A stretch of 64,000 nucleotides of DNA from Colwellia sp. 39_35_sub15_T18 (GCA_002162675.1 MAAE01000042.1:29767-93766), one strand, 5' to 3'; numbered from the stretch's first letter, positions 48,400-59,842 are shown. Numbers and translations: made by a program. Notes: generated by a model from the letters alone, not told the origin.

Positions 48400-49344
48400 G
48401 TGTCAGAAAGCGAACAAGTAAAGCAACCACCTGTTATTTGTTTAATGGGGCCAACAGCGTCAGGTAAAACTGCTTTAGCGATGGCTTTACATGATGCCTT
48501 GCCTTGTGACATTGTGAGTGTTGATTCGGCGTTAATTTATCGGGATATGGATATTGGTACCGCCAAGCCAACTGCTGAAGAGTTAGCAAAATATCCACAT
48601 CGCTTAATTAATTTAAGAGATGCCAAACAAAGTTACTCAGCGGCTGATTTTTGTCATGATGCCTTAGCTGAAATTGCTGACATTAGAGCAAACAACCGTA
48701 TTCCTTTATTGGTTGGTGGCACCATGATGTACTTTAAAAGTTTAATTGATGGTATATCACCTTTACCTGCGGCTAACGCAGAGATTCGAGCGAAAATAGA
48801 AACAGAGGCACAAGAGCAAGGTTGGCAAGCAATGCACGAACAGTTATCACAAGTTGATACTGAAGCAGCACAGCGAATTCATCCCAATGATCCGCAGCGT
48901 ATAACTCGAGCCTTAGAAGTGTTTCGTTTAACGGGAAACACTTTGTCACAATTAACACAAATTAAAGGTAATAAGCTCGGCGGCGATGTTTTACAATTTG
49001 CCATCACCCCGCAGGAGCGTAGTACCCTGCATGAAAGAATAGCATTGCGTTATCAGCAAATGATGACACAAGGGTTTGAACAAGAGGTTATTAAGCTTAA
49101 GAAGCGTAATGACTTACATGAAGAACTCTCCTCAATTCGCTGTGTTGGCTACAGACAAATGTGGCAATATCTTAATGGTGAATTTGACCGGGATGATATG
49201 ATATTTCGTGGGATATGTGCCACAAGACAATTAGCCAAGCGACAGCTTACTTGGCTTAGAGGTTGGTCTAATTTGCATTGGTTAACCACAGAAGATGAAA
49301 CTAATTTGGCACAAGTATTAGCTTTAGTTGGCAAATATGAATAA
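48400..49344 (+). CDS. miaA: tRNA dimethylallyltransferase
   Basis: Adds the isopentenyl group to A37 of tRNAs reading UNN codons. 314 residues; P-loop GPTASGKT, then [17 protein letters not shown] and [10 protein letters not shown], the family blocks. It begins with GTG 48400, 24 bases after mutL. The mutL-miaA-hfq order is conserved. Confidence 0.96.
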   Translation: MSESEQVKQPPVICLMGPTASGKTALAMALHDALPCDIVSVDSALIYRDMDIGTAKPTAEELAKYPHRLINLRDAKQSYSAADFCHDALAEIADIRANNRIPLLVGGTMMYFKSLIDGISPLPAANAEIRAKIETEAQEQGWQAMHEQLSQVDTEAAQRIHPNDPQRITRALEVFRLTGNTLSQLTQIKGNKLGGDVLQFAITPQERSTLHERIALRYQQMMTQGFEQEVIKLKKRNDLHEELSSIRCVGYRQMWQYLNGEFDRDDMIFRGICATRQLAKRQLTWLRGWSNLHWLTTEDETNLAQVLALVGKYE

Positions 49345-49475
49345 GCAAGCTATAAATAGAATTAATATTAGTTATCATTAAGTAATATTGAAATATTGGT
49401 GTACAATTAGATGCTTAGGATTGAGCAAAGAATTTAAATTTTACTATTTTCCATTAATCAACGAGTTTTGGTTAA

Positions 49476-49757
<282 letters not shown>

Positions 49758-49857
49758 AGCGCTTACTGGTATTTATTGTGCTTTATTTTATACGTGACAA
49801 CCTACATTTTATCGGTAGATCGATGCCTGCTTCGACAGTGATTAAGGTTTAACGCAA

Positions 49858-51144
49858 TTGTTTGATCGTTATAAAGCGGGTGAACAAGGTGTGCTTGTTC
49901 ACTTAGATTTTCCGGATGAAAGTACCCGTGAAGATTTAACCGAATTTAAAATGTTGGTATCGTCTGCTGGGGTGAACGAATTAACTGTTGTTTCTGGCAA
50001 GCGCAGCACACCACACCCTAAATTTTTTGTTGGCTCAGGTAAAGCAGAAGAAATAGCTGAAGCAGTGAAGCTATTCAATGCTAATGTTATCCTATTTAAC
50101 CACAGTCTCTCTCCTTCGCAAGAAAAAAATATTGAAGCTTTGTGTAAGTGTCGAGTCGTTGATAGAACGACACTTATCCTTGATATTTTTGCCCAGCGCG
50201 CCCGTACACATGAAGGTAAACTGCAAGTTGAATTAGCGCAGTTACGTCATATTAGCAGCCGACTCATACGTGGCTGGACTCATCTTGAGCGACAAAAAGG
50301 TGGTATAGGTTTGCGTGGTCCGGGGGAAACGCAGCTAGAAACCGACAGACGTTTACTACGTGAACGCATGGTGAATATTCGTAAACGTTTAGAAAAAGTT
50401 GAACGACAAAGGCAGCAAGGACGGCGCTCTAGAGTTCGTGCTGAGTTACCTACGCTATCACTGGTTGGTTATACCAATGCCGGCAAGTCGACCTTATTCA
50501 ATTTATTGACCCAATCTCAGGTATACGCCGCTGATCAACTTTTTGCTACGCTCGACCCAACATTGCGTAGAATTGAACTTGATGGCGTTGGTGGTGTTAT
50601 TCTTGCTGACACTGTTGGCTTTATTCGCCATTTGCCTCATGATTTAGTCGCGGCTTTTAAAGCAACCTTAACGGAAACTCGTGAAGCCGAATTACTCTTA
50701 CACGTAGTAGATATTGCTGACGATAGGCGCAGTGAAAATATTGAACAAGTTGAATATGTGCTGGCCGAAATAGAAGCAGATGATGTACCACAACTCATTA
50801 TTTGTAATAAAATCGACTGTCTTGATGATGTCGAGCCGCGCATTGACCGTGATGACCAAGGTTTACCCATTAGGGTTTGGTTATCGGCGCAGGCCAATTT
50901 GGGTATGGATTTGCTTTTTACCGCCTTATCAGAGCGGTTAGATAACCAAATTGTTGAGTATAAGTTAGCTATTCCGCCGAGTGCTGGTAAGCTACGTGGC
51001 AGTTTATATAAGCTGAATTGTATCAACGGTGAATATTATGATGAGTTAGGTCATTGCCACCTTGATATTAAGTTACCGAAGCGAGAGTGGCATAGGTTAC
51101 TCAAACACGGTGCTAATAAAATAGAGCAGTATATTGTAATTTAA
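49858..51144 (+). CDS. hflX: GTPase HflX
   Basis: Ribosome-splitting GTPase induced by heat stress in E. coli. 428 residues. N-terminal HflX domain (begins FDRYKAGEQGVLVHLDF), then a GTPase domain with G1 GYTNAGKST, G3 DTVGF and G4 NKID. The start is TTG 49858, with AAGG 10 bases upstream; no ATG fits, and the sequence aligns with E. coli HflX from this residue. It lies between hfq and hflK. Confidence 0.94.
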   Translation: MFDRYKAGEQGVLVHLDFPDESTREDLTEFKMLVSSAGVNELTVVSGKRSTPHPKFFVGSGKAEEIAEAVKLFNANVILFNHSLSPSQEKNIEALCKCRVVDRTTLILDIFAQRARTHEGKLQVELAQLRHISSRLIRGWTHLERQKGGIGLRGPGETQLETDRRLLRERMVNIRKRLEKVERQRQQGRRSRVRAELPTLSLVGYTNAGKSTLFNLLTQSQVYAADQLFATLDPTLRRIELDGVGGVILADTVGFIRHLPHDLVAAFKATLTETREAELLLHVVDIADDRRSENIEQVEYVLAEIEADDVPQLIICNKIDCLDDVEPRIDRDDQGLPIRVWLSAQANLGMDLLFTALSERLDNQIVEYKLAIPPSAGKLRGSLYKLNCINGEYYDELGHCHLDIKLPKREWHRLLKHGANKIEQYIVI

Positions 51145-51247
51145 TGTGTTTAACCCCATATAAAGTCTTATAAAAGCAATGGTTTTAGCATAAACTTGCA
51201 ACATGAATATTAATATTTAATCAATTACTAACCTAGCGGAGAACAGC

Positions 51248-52405
51248 ATGGCTTGGAATGAACCGGGGAATAATGATAAAGACCCCTGGAAAAACAAAGG
51301 CGGTAAAAACCAAGGTCCACCAGACTTAGATGAATTACTTAATGATTTAGGTAAGAAAGTCAGTGGTATTTTTGGTGGCAAAGGTGGCTCATCTGGCGGT
51401 TCAACCCCGTCAGGAAAAAGCTTTTCTAGTCTTGGTATGAGTCTAGTATTAATCATTGCTTTAGTGGTTTATGCTTTCAGTGGCTTTTATACCATTAAAG
51501 AAGCTGAGCAAGGTTTAGTGTTACGTTTTGGTCAGTATTCGGGCAACGTTGAGCCGGGTATTAACTGGAAATGGACGTTTATCGACCGCATTATCCCTGT
51601 TGATATTCAAAGTACACGTGACTTACCTGCCTCTGGTTTTATGTTGACTCAGGATGAAAATGTTGTCCGTGTTGAGATGCAAATTCAATATCGTGTTGTC
51701 GATGCTCGTAATTATGTTTTCAGCGTCACTAATGCTGATGACAGTTTAAGCCAATCGCTTGATAGCGCATTACGTTATGTGGTTGGTCACGCCAAAATGG
51801 ATGATATCTTAACCAGTGGTCGTGAACAAATACGTCAGTCTGTATGGCAAGAACTAGAAAAAATAATTGAGCCTTACCATTTAGGTTTGATTATTGTTGA
51901 TGTTAACTTTAAAGATGCGCGTCCACCAAATGAAGTGAAAGACGCCTTTGATGATGCTATTGCTGCCCAAGAAGATGAAGTTAGATTTTTGCGTGAAGCA
52001 GAAGCCTATGCCCGTGGTATAGAGCCTCGTGCTCGTGGTCGAGTTAAGCGTATGGAACAAGAAGCCTTTGCTTATAAAGAACAAACAGTACTAGACGCAC
52101 AAGGTGAAGTGGCTCGCTTTGAGAAAATTTTACCTGAATATCAAGCCGCGCCAGAAGTGACTCGTCAACGTTTATACCTAGCCACGATGGAAAAAGTGTA
52201 TAGCAATACCAGTAAAGTCATGGTTGATGTTGACGGTGGTAATAACATGATGTACTTACCACTAGATAAAATTATCCAGCAGCAATCGACCACCAATCGT
52301 GCTGCGGCTCAAGGATATTCACAATCAACACAGCAAAAACCAGCGGTTAATTCATCGCCATCAAATTCTGGTCGTAATGACAGATTCAACAATGGGAGAA
52401 ACTAA
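51248..52405 (+). CDS. hflK: FtsH protease regulator HflK
   Basis: Inner-membrane SPFH/band 7 protein that, with HflC, surrounds FtsH and modulates its proteolysis. 385 residues: Gly/Ser-rich cytoplasmic N-terminus (about 1-55), one membrane helix (about 60-80), SPFH domain (about 85-270), coiled coil, and a Gln/Ser/Asn-rich C-terminus. AGCGGAG precedes ATG 51248. hflC follows after 3 bases. Confidence 0.96.
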   Translation: MAWNEPGNNDKDPWKNKGGKNQGPPDLDELLNDLGKKVSGIFGGKGGSSGGSTPSGKSFSSLGMSLVLIIALVVYAFSGFYTIKEAEQGLVLRFGQYSGNVEPGINWKWTFIDRIIPVDIQSTRDLPASGFMLTQDENVVRVEMQIQYRVVDARNYVFSVTNADDSLSQSLDSALRYVVGHAKMDDILTSGREQIRQSVWQELEKIIEPYHLGLIIVDVNFKDARPPNEVKDAFDDAIAAQEDEVRFLREAEAYARGIEPRARGRVKRMEQEAFAYKEQTVLDAQGEVARFEKILPEYQAAPEVTRQRLYLATMEKVYSNTSKVMVDVDGGNNMMYLPLDKIIQQQSTTNRAAAQGYSQSTQQKPAVNSSPSNSGRNDRFNNGRN

Positions 52406-52408
52406 GTC

Positions 52409-53296
52409 ATGAAGAATTTTTTCATTGCTATTATAGCGTTATTATTTGTCTTGGTTGTTTCTTCTGTTTTTGTAATCTATGAAGGTCAACGCGGTATTGT
52501 CTTTCAATTTTCTAAAATCAAACGTGATTCAGCTACTGATCAAATGATAGTGTTTGAGCCTGGTTTACATTTTAAAATACCTTTCATTGAATCGGTGCGT
52601 AAACTTGATGCCCGTATTCAAACATTGGATGAAGCACCGGATCGTTTTGTAACTTCTGAGAAAAAAGATTTAATGGTCGACTCTTTTGTTAAGTGGCGCA
52701 TTATTGATTTCTCTACCTACTATCTACGTACTTCAGGTTCTGTGGATAATGCTCGTGCGTTATTAAAACAAAAAGTTAATAATGGTTTACGAACTGAATT
52801 TGGTAACCGAACCATTAAAGAGATTGTTTCGGGTGATCGAAATGCCATTATGCAAAAAGCGTTGCAAAGTGCTTTTAGTAGCCGTGAAGACTTAGGTATT
52901 GAAGTGGTTGATGTGCGAATTAAAGCCATTAATTTACCGACTGAAGTCAGTAACTCTATTTATGAACGTATGCGTGCCGAGCGTACTGCGGTTGCAAAAG
53001 AGCATAGATCACAAGGTCAAGAGCAAGCTGAAATTATTCGAGCTACTATTGATGCTAAAGTTACTATTATGCTAGCTGAAGCGCAAAAGAATGCTTATAC
53101 CGTACGCGGTGAAGGTGATGCAGCGGCAGCTAAAATTTATGCTAATACTTATGAAAAAGATGCAGAATTTTACAGCTTCTATCGTAGCCTTGAAGCGTAT
53201 GAAAAAAGTTTTAATAGTAAAAATGATATTATGGTGATTAAGCCTGATAGTGATTTCTTCCACTACTTAAAAGACGGTAGTAAAGGCAAGAAATAG
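52409..53296 (+). CDS. hflC: FtsH protease regulator HflC
   Basis: Partner of HflK, 295 residues: short N-terminal membrane helix (about 3-23), SPFH domain (about 25-210), then a long helix containing GQEQAEIIRATIDAK and EGDAAAAKIYANTY. It ends the hflX-hflK-hflC run; a hairpin terminator follows. Confidence 0.96.
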   Translation: MKNFFIAIIALLFVLVVSSVFVIYEGQRGIVFQFSKIKRDSATDQMIVFEPGLHFKIPFIESVRKLDARIQTLDEAPDRFVTSEKKDLMVDSFVKWRIIDFSTYYLRTSGSVDNARALLKQKVNNGLRTEFGNRTIKEIVSGDRNAIMQKALQSAFSSREDLGIEVVDVRIKAINLPTEVSNSIYERMRAERTAVAKEHRSQGQEQAEIIRATIDAKVTIMLAEAQKNAYTVRGEGDAAAAKIYANTYEKDAEFYSFYRSLEAYEKSFNSKNDIMVIKPDSDFFHYLKDGSKGKK

Positions 53297-53319
53297 CAAA
53301 AAGGTTATTCTATAAAAAC

Positions 53320-53345
53320 AAAGCCAGCATTATGCTGGCTTTTCT
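53320..53345 (+). terminator. Rho-independent terminator after hflC
   Basis: 10-base arms AAAGCCAGCA (53320-53329) and TGCTGGCTTT (53333-53342) with a short loop and a brief T-run. Confidence 0.8.
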
Positions 53346-53393
53346 ATACCCATGTTACCTCAAGATGCAGGATGAACAAGCGAAGGAAACGTT

Positions 53394-53579
53394 ATTATCA
53401 CAGAAGTAATATTAGCCGCACTTGGTATCGTGCTCATCATTGAAGGTATTGGCCCGGCATTATTTCCTAACCGATGGCGAAATTATTTGTTGCGTGTTGC
53501 TAAAGAATCCGTAAGCAATTTACGCACTATGGGTATGATTATGCTATTGTTAGGTATTGCTTTGTTAATACTAAAATAA
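53394..53579 (+). CDS. DUF2065 (YjeT-like) membrane protein with an apparent AUU start
   Basis: About 61 residues: ITEVILAALGIVLIIEG, then GPALFPNRWRNYLL and a C-terminal helix MGMIMLLLGIALLIL. This matches E. coli YjeT in length, in the EGxGP turn and in position between hflC and purA. No ATG, GTG or TTG occurs in frame before the conserved region; the frame is closed by TGA at 53373-53375. An AAGGAA site sits six bases before ATT 53394, and starting there aligns the N-terminus with YjeT, so AUU (or the following AUC) is the best start. Function unknown. Confidence 0.65.
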   Translation: MITEVILAALGIVLIIEGIGPALFPNRWRNYLLRVAKESVSNLRTMGMIMLLLGIALLILK

Positions 53580-53679
53580 ATGCTTGGAAATAGTCATAGT
53601 CAATGGTTTATTAATTAGTCAATTGGCAGTGTATAGTTAAAATTTGAATGTCTTAGCATAAAAAAACACCATATATTAC

Positions 53680-55037
<1,358 letters not shown>

Positions 55038-55072
55038 ACATATCACTTAGTTATACCGTTTAACTGCTATTT

Positions 55073-55098
55073 AAAAGCCAACCTTCGGGTTGGTTTTT
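55073..55098 (+). terminator. Rho-independent terminator of purA
   Basis: Stem CCAACC/GGTTGG with a TTCG loop (55078-55093), extended by A-U pairs and a TTTTT tail. Confidence 0.85.
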
Positions 55099-55254
55099 GC
55101 ATTTTACAGCATTAAAAGTGCCGTCGAAATATTTTGAAACTGCTAATTACATTTGATTGCAAAGCTTTGCAAATATCATCTTGTTAGTTTTTGCTTAAAA
55201 CAACAATATAAAGAGGAAGACAACAAACGTTTCAAGCAACTATAGAGGTTCATT

Positions 55255-55593
55255 ATGAAAATACATATATCTGGTCATCATGTTGAAATTACCGAAGGCA
55301 TTAAACAGTCAATTGAAAATAAGTTTGCAAAAATATCCAAACATTACCCGAGTATAATGGCATTAAATTCCACCATTACGGTTGAAACACACCAACAAAA
55401 AGTGGAAATTAGCACTAATTATGAAGGGGTAAATATTAGCGTAAAGGCCTCAGACAAAAAATTGTATGCGGCTATTGCTAGCGCGGCAAAAAAATTACAA
55501 GTAGCACTGGCACGAAGAAAAGGTATGCTATCGGCAAAATTTAATGAAAAATTTATTGTTGAGCAGTCAGATCAATATCAACTGGCATCATGA
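55255..55593 (+). CDS. hpf: Short ribosome hibernation promoting factor
   Basis: 112-residue S30AE-domain protein (MKIHISGHHVEITEGIKQSI), the short form that stabilises 100S or inactive 70S ribosomes. Typical for short HPF/YfiA; no long-form C-terminal domain is present. The exact paralogue (HPF or RaiA) cannot be fixed by eye. It has its own terminator. Confidence 0.88.
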   Translation: MKIHISGHHVEITEGIKQSIENKFAKISKHYPSIMALNSTITVETHQQKVEISTNYEGVNISVKASDKKLYAAIASAAKKLQVALARRKGMLSAKFNEKFIVEQSDQYQLAS

Positions 55594-55998
55594 TAAGGTC
55601 CTTGCAAAAGGCAAATCTAAAGGCTACTACACGGTAAGTAGCCTTTTTTATGCGTGTTGTTTAAATAAAATGAAACAACTTGGGGGACATATGCACTGAA
55701 CATGCGTAATTTTATAGTTATTAGTCAGAATCAACTTTAAAGGTACAGAGGCGTGAATAATGACTGTTTTATCAATAATACTTGGCTTTAATATTGAGTA
55801 TTGAGCGAAATAATATGATTTAATCGAAGTAAAAGTTTATGTTTAATATAGCTTACAGCGCTTTTATATAGTTAAATTGGCTTGAAATGCTAATCAGCAA
55901 TGCAATACACTATAAAGCAGAATAATAATAATAATAAAAAAGTGGCTGAGATACAGCACAAAATTCGAATTCAAATATTAACGCATTAGGGAATAACA
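55594..55998. other. Intergenic region between hpf and the malic enzyme gene
   Basis: About 400 A+T-rich bases. Besides the hpf terminator and a short AAT run (about 55920-55937), I see no gene, riboswitch or repeat. It probably contains the malic enzyme promoter. Confidence 0.5.
55619..55650 (+). terminator. Rho-independent terminator of hpf
   Basis: Arms AAAGGCTACT (55619-55628) and AGTAGCCTTT (55637-55646), followed by more T residues. Confidence 0.85.
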
Positions 55999-57243
55999 AT
56001 GACAGATTTTCGTCAACAAGCACTTGATTACCACGCACAACCTACTCCAGGCAAAATAAGTGTTGCTTTAACAACTGCAGCCGAAACGAGTGAAGATTTA
56101 TCGCTTGCCTATAGCCCTGGCGTTGCTGAGCCCGTTAGAGAAATTGCAGCAAATCCAGATGATGTTTACAAATATACCGCTAAAGGTAATACCGTTGCTG
56201 TTATCACCAATGGTACGGCAATTCTAGGTCTCGGTAATTTAGGACCTATGGCGTCAAAACCGGTAATGGAAGGTAAATCGTTATTATTTAAGCGTTTTGC
56301 AAATATTGATTCATTTGATATTGAAGTTAAGCACAAAACTATTGAAGAGTTTGTTAATACGGTGGCAAATATAGCGGATAGCTTTGGTGGCATTAATCTT
56401 GAAGATATTAAAGCTCCTGAGTGTTTTGCCATAGAAAAAGCGTTAATTGAACGTTGTAAAATTCCAGTGTTTCATGATGATCAACATGGTACTGCTATCG
56501 TTACTGCTGCAGGCATGATGAATGCTTTAGATATTCAAGGTAAAGCTATTGAACAAGCTAATATTGTTTGTTTAGGTGCTGGCGCGGCCGCGATTGCTTG
56601 TATGGAATTATTGATTAAATGTGGCGCGCAACGAGAAAAGATTTATATGCTTGATACTAAAGGCATAGTGCACACACGTCGTGACGACCTAAATGAGTAT
56701 AAAAAATTATTTGCCAACAATACCGATAAACGTACCTTGGATGATGCCATTGCCGGTGCTGATGTGTTTGTTGGTGTTTCAGGTCCTGATTTATTGTCGG
56801 TAGAGCAAGTTAAATTGATGGCAGATAACCCTATTATTTTTGCGTGTTCTAATCCTGATCCTGAGATTAAGCCTGAAGATGCGTTAGCAGCACGAGATGA
56901 TGTGATTATTGCGACTGGCCGTAGTGATTATCCAAATCAAGTTAACAATGTATTATGTTTCCCATTTATTTTTCGCGGTGCATTAGACGTTCGAGCGCGC
57001 ACGATTAATGATGAGATGAAAGTGGCCGCAGTACATGCCATCAGAGCATTGGCTAAAGAAGAAGTACCTAGTGAAGTTTTGGCGGCAAGTGGTGTCGATA
57101 GTTTAACTTTTGGTAAGGATTATATTATCCCTAAGCCAATGGACTCACGTTTGTGCGCAGTAGTTGCTAAAGCTGTAGCGCAAGCCGCAGTTGATTCAGG
57201 TGTTGCAGCTTTACCTTTACCTGATAATTATATGCAAAATTAA
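55999..57243 (+). CDS. NAD(P)-dependent malic enzyme (short form)
   Basis: Oxidatively decarboxylates malate to pyruvate. 414 residues, without the C-terminal phosphotransacetylase-like domain of long MaeB. Conserved parts include SLAYSPGVAEPVREI (substrate loop), NLEDIKAPECF and HDDQHGTAIV (metal and malate ligands), and the dinucleotide site VCLGAGAAAIACMEL. NADP or NAD preference is not settled. An AGGGAATAA site precedes ATG 55999. A strong terminator follows. Confidence 0.93.
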   Translation: MTDFRQQALDYHAQPTPGKISVALTTAAETSEDLSLAYSPGVAEPVREIAANPDDVYKYTAKGNTVAVITNGTAILGLGNLGPMASKPVMEGKSLLFKRFANIDSFDIEVKHKTIEEFVNTVANIADSFGGINLEDIKAPECFAIEKALIERCKIPVFHDDQHGTAIVTAAGMMNALDIQGKAIEQANIVCLGAGAAAIACMELLIKCGAQREKIYMLDTKGIVHTRRDDLNEYKKLFANNTDKRTLDDAIAGADVFVGVSGPDLLSVEQVKLMADNPIIFACSNPDPEIKPEDALAARDDVIIATGRSDYPNQVNNVLCFPFIFRGALDVRARTINDEMKVAAVHAIRALAKEEVPSEVLAASGVDSLTFGKDYIIPKPMDSRLCAVVAKAVAQAAVDSGVAALPLPDNYMQN

Positions 57244-57274
57244 TTATTGATGTAATCAAATTTGCACTGTGACT

Positions 57275-57308
57275 AAGGTCGTGATATTAATTTTATCACG
57301 ACCTTTTT
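57275..57308 (+). terminator. Rho-independent terminator of the malic enzyme gene
   Basis: 12-base arms AAGGTCGTGATA and TATCACGACCTT (57294-57305) with a T-run after. Confidence 0.9.
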
Positions 57309-57387
57309 ATTTTTAGAGTCATAATTTTCGCGATGCCAAAATGGCAAAGGGCGAGTATGATGACTTTAACAACTTGGTAATTATTGT

Positions 57388-57747
57388 ATGCTTAATTCTA
57401 TCTACAAAAAAATATTCATCGCTATGATCTCTTGCATGTTGTTGATGAATAGTTCATGCGCTCAACAGGAGCAAACTACTATGGAAAAAGAAACACAGCC
57501 ATGGTTACAGGCAAAAGTGGTTTATTTAGATTTTGAAGGCGGCTTCTATGGTTTGGTGACAGAAAAAGGCAGCAAACTTTTACCAATGAATTTGGCCAAA
57601 GAATATAAAATTGTTGATACCGTGCTAAAGATAAAAGGCCACAAAGTTGAAGGAATAGCTACCACGAAACAATGGGGTACACTGTATAAGTTAGCCGATG
57701 TGCAATTAATTCAGTTAGGAAAAAAACAAGCCCCTAATAGTTATTAA
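57388..57747 (+). CDS. Exported protein of unknown function
   Basis: 119 residues with an N-terminal hydrophobic leader (about residues 8-22) ending near NSSCAQQ, which could be a lipoprotein signal although the lipobox is imperfect (Asn at -3), or a signal peptidase I site. The mature part, about 90 residues, looks like a small beta-rich domain (VVYLDFEGGFYGLVTEKGSK). I do not recognise a family. It is convergent with the phosphatase gene. Confidence 0.6.
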   Translation: MLNSIYKKIFIAMISCMLLMNSSCAQQEQTTMEKETQPWLQAKVVYLDFEGGFYGLVTEKGSKLLPMNLAKEYKIVDTVLKIKGHKVEGIATTKQWGTLYKLADVQLIQLGKKQAPNSY

Positions 57748-57760
57748 AGACTAGATATGT

Positions 57761-58255
57761 TTAATGGCAGATTAACGGTTGTCGAAACAAGGTAACAATT
57801 TTTGCTTCGCCAATAAACTGTATCTGATATAACTGTTGGTAATCCAATTCGGTTAGCGGTGCCATTCTTTGTGTTGATAAAAGCTCAGCAAGTTGCGGTG
57901 TGGTATTGCTGTGACCAACCACTAAACTATTTTCTTTTCTCTGCTGTAACTGAATAGCTAGTTGCTCTAAATGGCTAGGGTTATAATTTTGCACGGCAAT
58001 ATGTTGCTTTGTCGCTAAAGGGTTTGCAGTTTGTCTGGTTCGCTGATATTTAGTACTATAAATTTGACTAATGTTTGCTTGCGACAGTAAGCTGGCTAGT
58101 TGTTTTGCTCTAGCTTGACCACAATGTGTTAGGCTAGGGTTTTTACCATCCTTTTGTTTTTCAGCATGCCTGACTAAATAAATACTGTAATTGTCAGCGG
58201 CAAAGGTACTGTTAGCGAATGTAGCTGCTAACAGCAGATAAATAATTTTTTTCAT
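57761..58255 (-). CDS. Histidine phosphatase (SixA/PGM-like) family protein, exported
   Basis: 164 residues: a signal peptide (about 1-19), then the phosphohistidine motif RHAEK in YLVRHAEKQKDGK and the second catalytic His in VVGHSNTTPQL. This is a branch-2/SixA-like single-domain phosphatase; the substrate is unknown. I chose ATG 58255; an in-frame TTG two codons upstream is possible. No clear ribosome-binding site is visible, because the start directly adjoins a degenerate copy of the sthA 3' end. Confidence 0.82.
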   Translation of the reverse strand: MKKIIYLLLAATFANSTFAADNYSIYLVRHAEKQKDGKNPSLTHCGQARAKQLASLLSQANISQIYSTKYQRTRQTANPLATKQHIAVQNYNPSHLEQLAIQLQQRKENSLVVGHSNTTPQLAELLSTQRMAPLTELDYQQLYQIQFIGEAKIVTLFRQPLICH

Positions 58256-58257
58256 TA

Positions 58258-58410
58258 TCAAAACAACCTATTTAGCCCGTTTAATGCTGAACCCTAAATG
58301 TCTGGGTCCATACCGCGATTTAACTAAAACAGCCTATTTAAACCATTTAAAGCTGCCACGCGAAATGCTTCGGCCCATAATTGTGGGTAGTTAAAGACTA
58401 CCCGTGCAGC
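58258..58410 (-). pseudogene. Two degenerate tandem copies of the sthA 3' end
   Basis: Downstream of sthA lie relics of its last codons. The copy ending at 58324 reads FNYPQLWAEAFRV then [10 protein letters not shown] and stop, differing from the real gene almost only at synonymous positions in its last 16 codons. The copy ending at 58258 keeps only ALNGLNRLF and stop, and is broken upstream by TAG. The short sequence after each true stop (TTAAACCGC and TTAAATCGC) is also repeated, so the duplicated unit crosses the gene end. Confidence 0.75.
58385..58403. terminator. Palindromic hairpin downstream of sthA
   Basis: Arms GGGTAGT and ACTACCC around TAAAG, lying inside the duplicated sthA-end region. 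It may have formed by the duplication itself; no T-run follows on the sthA strand. Confidence 0.4.
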
Positions 58411-58417
58411 GGTTTAA

Positions 58418-59842
58418 CTAAAACAACCTATTTAGCCCATTTAAAGCTGCAACCCTGAAAGCTTCGGCCATCGTTGGGTAGTTAAAGGTGGTATTGATAA
58501 AATATTCAATGGTATTACCGCCATTTTTTTGCTGCATGATAGCTTGACCAATGTGAATAATTTCTGCGGCATTTTCGCCAAAACAGTGAATGCCTAAAAT
58601 TTCTTTGCTATCGCGATGAAACAAAATTTTTAAGGAGCCGACTAAACTGTTTGATATTTGTGCTCTGGCCAAATGTTTAAACTGTGCTCGACCTACTTCA
58701 TAAGGTATTTTGGCTTCCGTTAATTCCTGTTCAGTTTTTCCGACCGAACTAATTTCAGGAATGGTGTAAATACCTGTGGGGATATCAGCGATTAATTTAG
58801 CACTACTTTTGTTATCTATCATGGCTGATGCAGCAAGTCGGCCTTGATCATAAGCTGCGCTGGCTAAGCTTGGATAACCAATAACATCACCAACGGCATA
58901 AATGTTGTCAACCTCTGTTTGGTATTGATCATTAACCTTGAGCTGGCCACGACCATCGCTTTTCAAATTGGCATTAACTAAGTTTAAATCTGCGGTATTA
59001 CCTGTACGGCCATTGGCAAAGAGTAAACAGTCGGCACGCATCTTCTTACCTGACTCTAAATGAACCACTACTGCTTGCTCGCTGGCTTCAATACGTTCAA
59101 TTTGTTCGCCATGTCTGATAACGACGCCGCTGTTCCATAAATGATAACTTAGGGAGTCTGAAATTTCGTCATCTAAAAACGAGAGCAGACGATCTCTAGT
59201 ATTAATTAAATCGACTTTAACACCTAGGCCACGAAAAATTGACGCATATTCACTACCAATAACCCCTGCACCATAAATAATAATGGAGCGTGGTTCGTTT
59301 TTGAGGGATAAAATGCTATCAGAGTCATAAACGCGGGGATGATTAAAGTCGATATTATCGGGACGATAAGGATGTGAGCCCGTGGCAATAACAATTTTTT
59401 TTGCGGTCACTTTTTCTATTGAGCCATCATTCTTAATGATTTGAATGGTGTTTTTATCAACGAAGGATGCTTTGCCAGTAATAAGCTCAACGCGGTTACG
59501 ATCATAAAAGCCACTACGTAATTGAACTTGTTTGCGGATGACGGTTGACGCATGATTTAAAATATCGGCAAAGGTTAAGTGTTTTGCTTTTTCATGGCCT
59601 CGAAACAATGGATTTGAATTATAATCGATTAAACGACTAACACTTTGGCGTAAGGCTTTAGAAGGTATTGTGCCCCAGTGAGTACAGCCACCGCCAACAT
59701 CTTTATAACGTTCAATAATGGCGACTTTCTGATCTTTTTTAGCTAGCTCCATCGATGCACCTTCACCGCCAGGACCTGTACCAATGATGATGACGTCAAA
59801 ATCGAATGCTTTATTGGTGCTTTTTTTTGTAGATTTATTCAA
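58418..59842 (-). CDS. sthA: Soluble pyridine nucleotide transhydrogenase
   Basis: FAD enzyme that transfers hydride between NADPH and NAD+. 474 residues. N-terminal FAD motif [10 protein letters not shown], then [17 protein letters not shown] (Thr in place of the redox-active Cys, diagnostic of SthA versus lipoamide or mercuric reductases), NAD motif [13 protein letters not shown], and C-terminal [17 protein letters not shown]. It is followed by tandem degenerate copies of its own 3' end. In E. coli sthA neighbours fabR, as nearly here. Confidence 0.95.
   Translation of the reverse strand: MNKSTKKSTNKAFDFDVIIIGTGPGGEGASMELAKKDQKVAIIERYKDVGGGCTHWGTIPSKALRQSVSRLIDYNSNPLFRGHEKAKHLTFADILNHASTVIRKQVQLRSGFYDRNRVELITGKASFVDKNTIQIIKNDGSIEKVTAKKIVIATGSHPYRPDNIDFNHPRVYDSDSILSLKNEPRSIIIYGAGVIGSEYASIFRGLGVKVDLINTRDRLLSFLDDEISDSLSYHLWNSGVVIRHGEQIERIEASEQAVVVHLESGKKMRADCLLFANGRTGNTADLNLVNANLKSDGRGQLKVNDQYQTEVDNIYAVGDVIGYPSLASAAYDQGRLAASAMIDNKSSAKLIADIPTGIYTIPEISSVGKTEQELTEAKIPYEVGRAQFKHLARAQISNSLVGSLKILFHRDSKEILGIHCFGENAAEIIHIGQAIMQQKNGGNTIEYFINTTFNYPTMAEAFRVAALNGLNRLF

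Noticed and set aside
50637..51026. 129-residue minus-strand frame in hflX
   Set aside because: Antisense shadow of the GTPase domain.
55920..55937. Short AAT tandem run
   Set aside because: Low-complexity; too few units to call a functional repeat.
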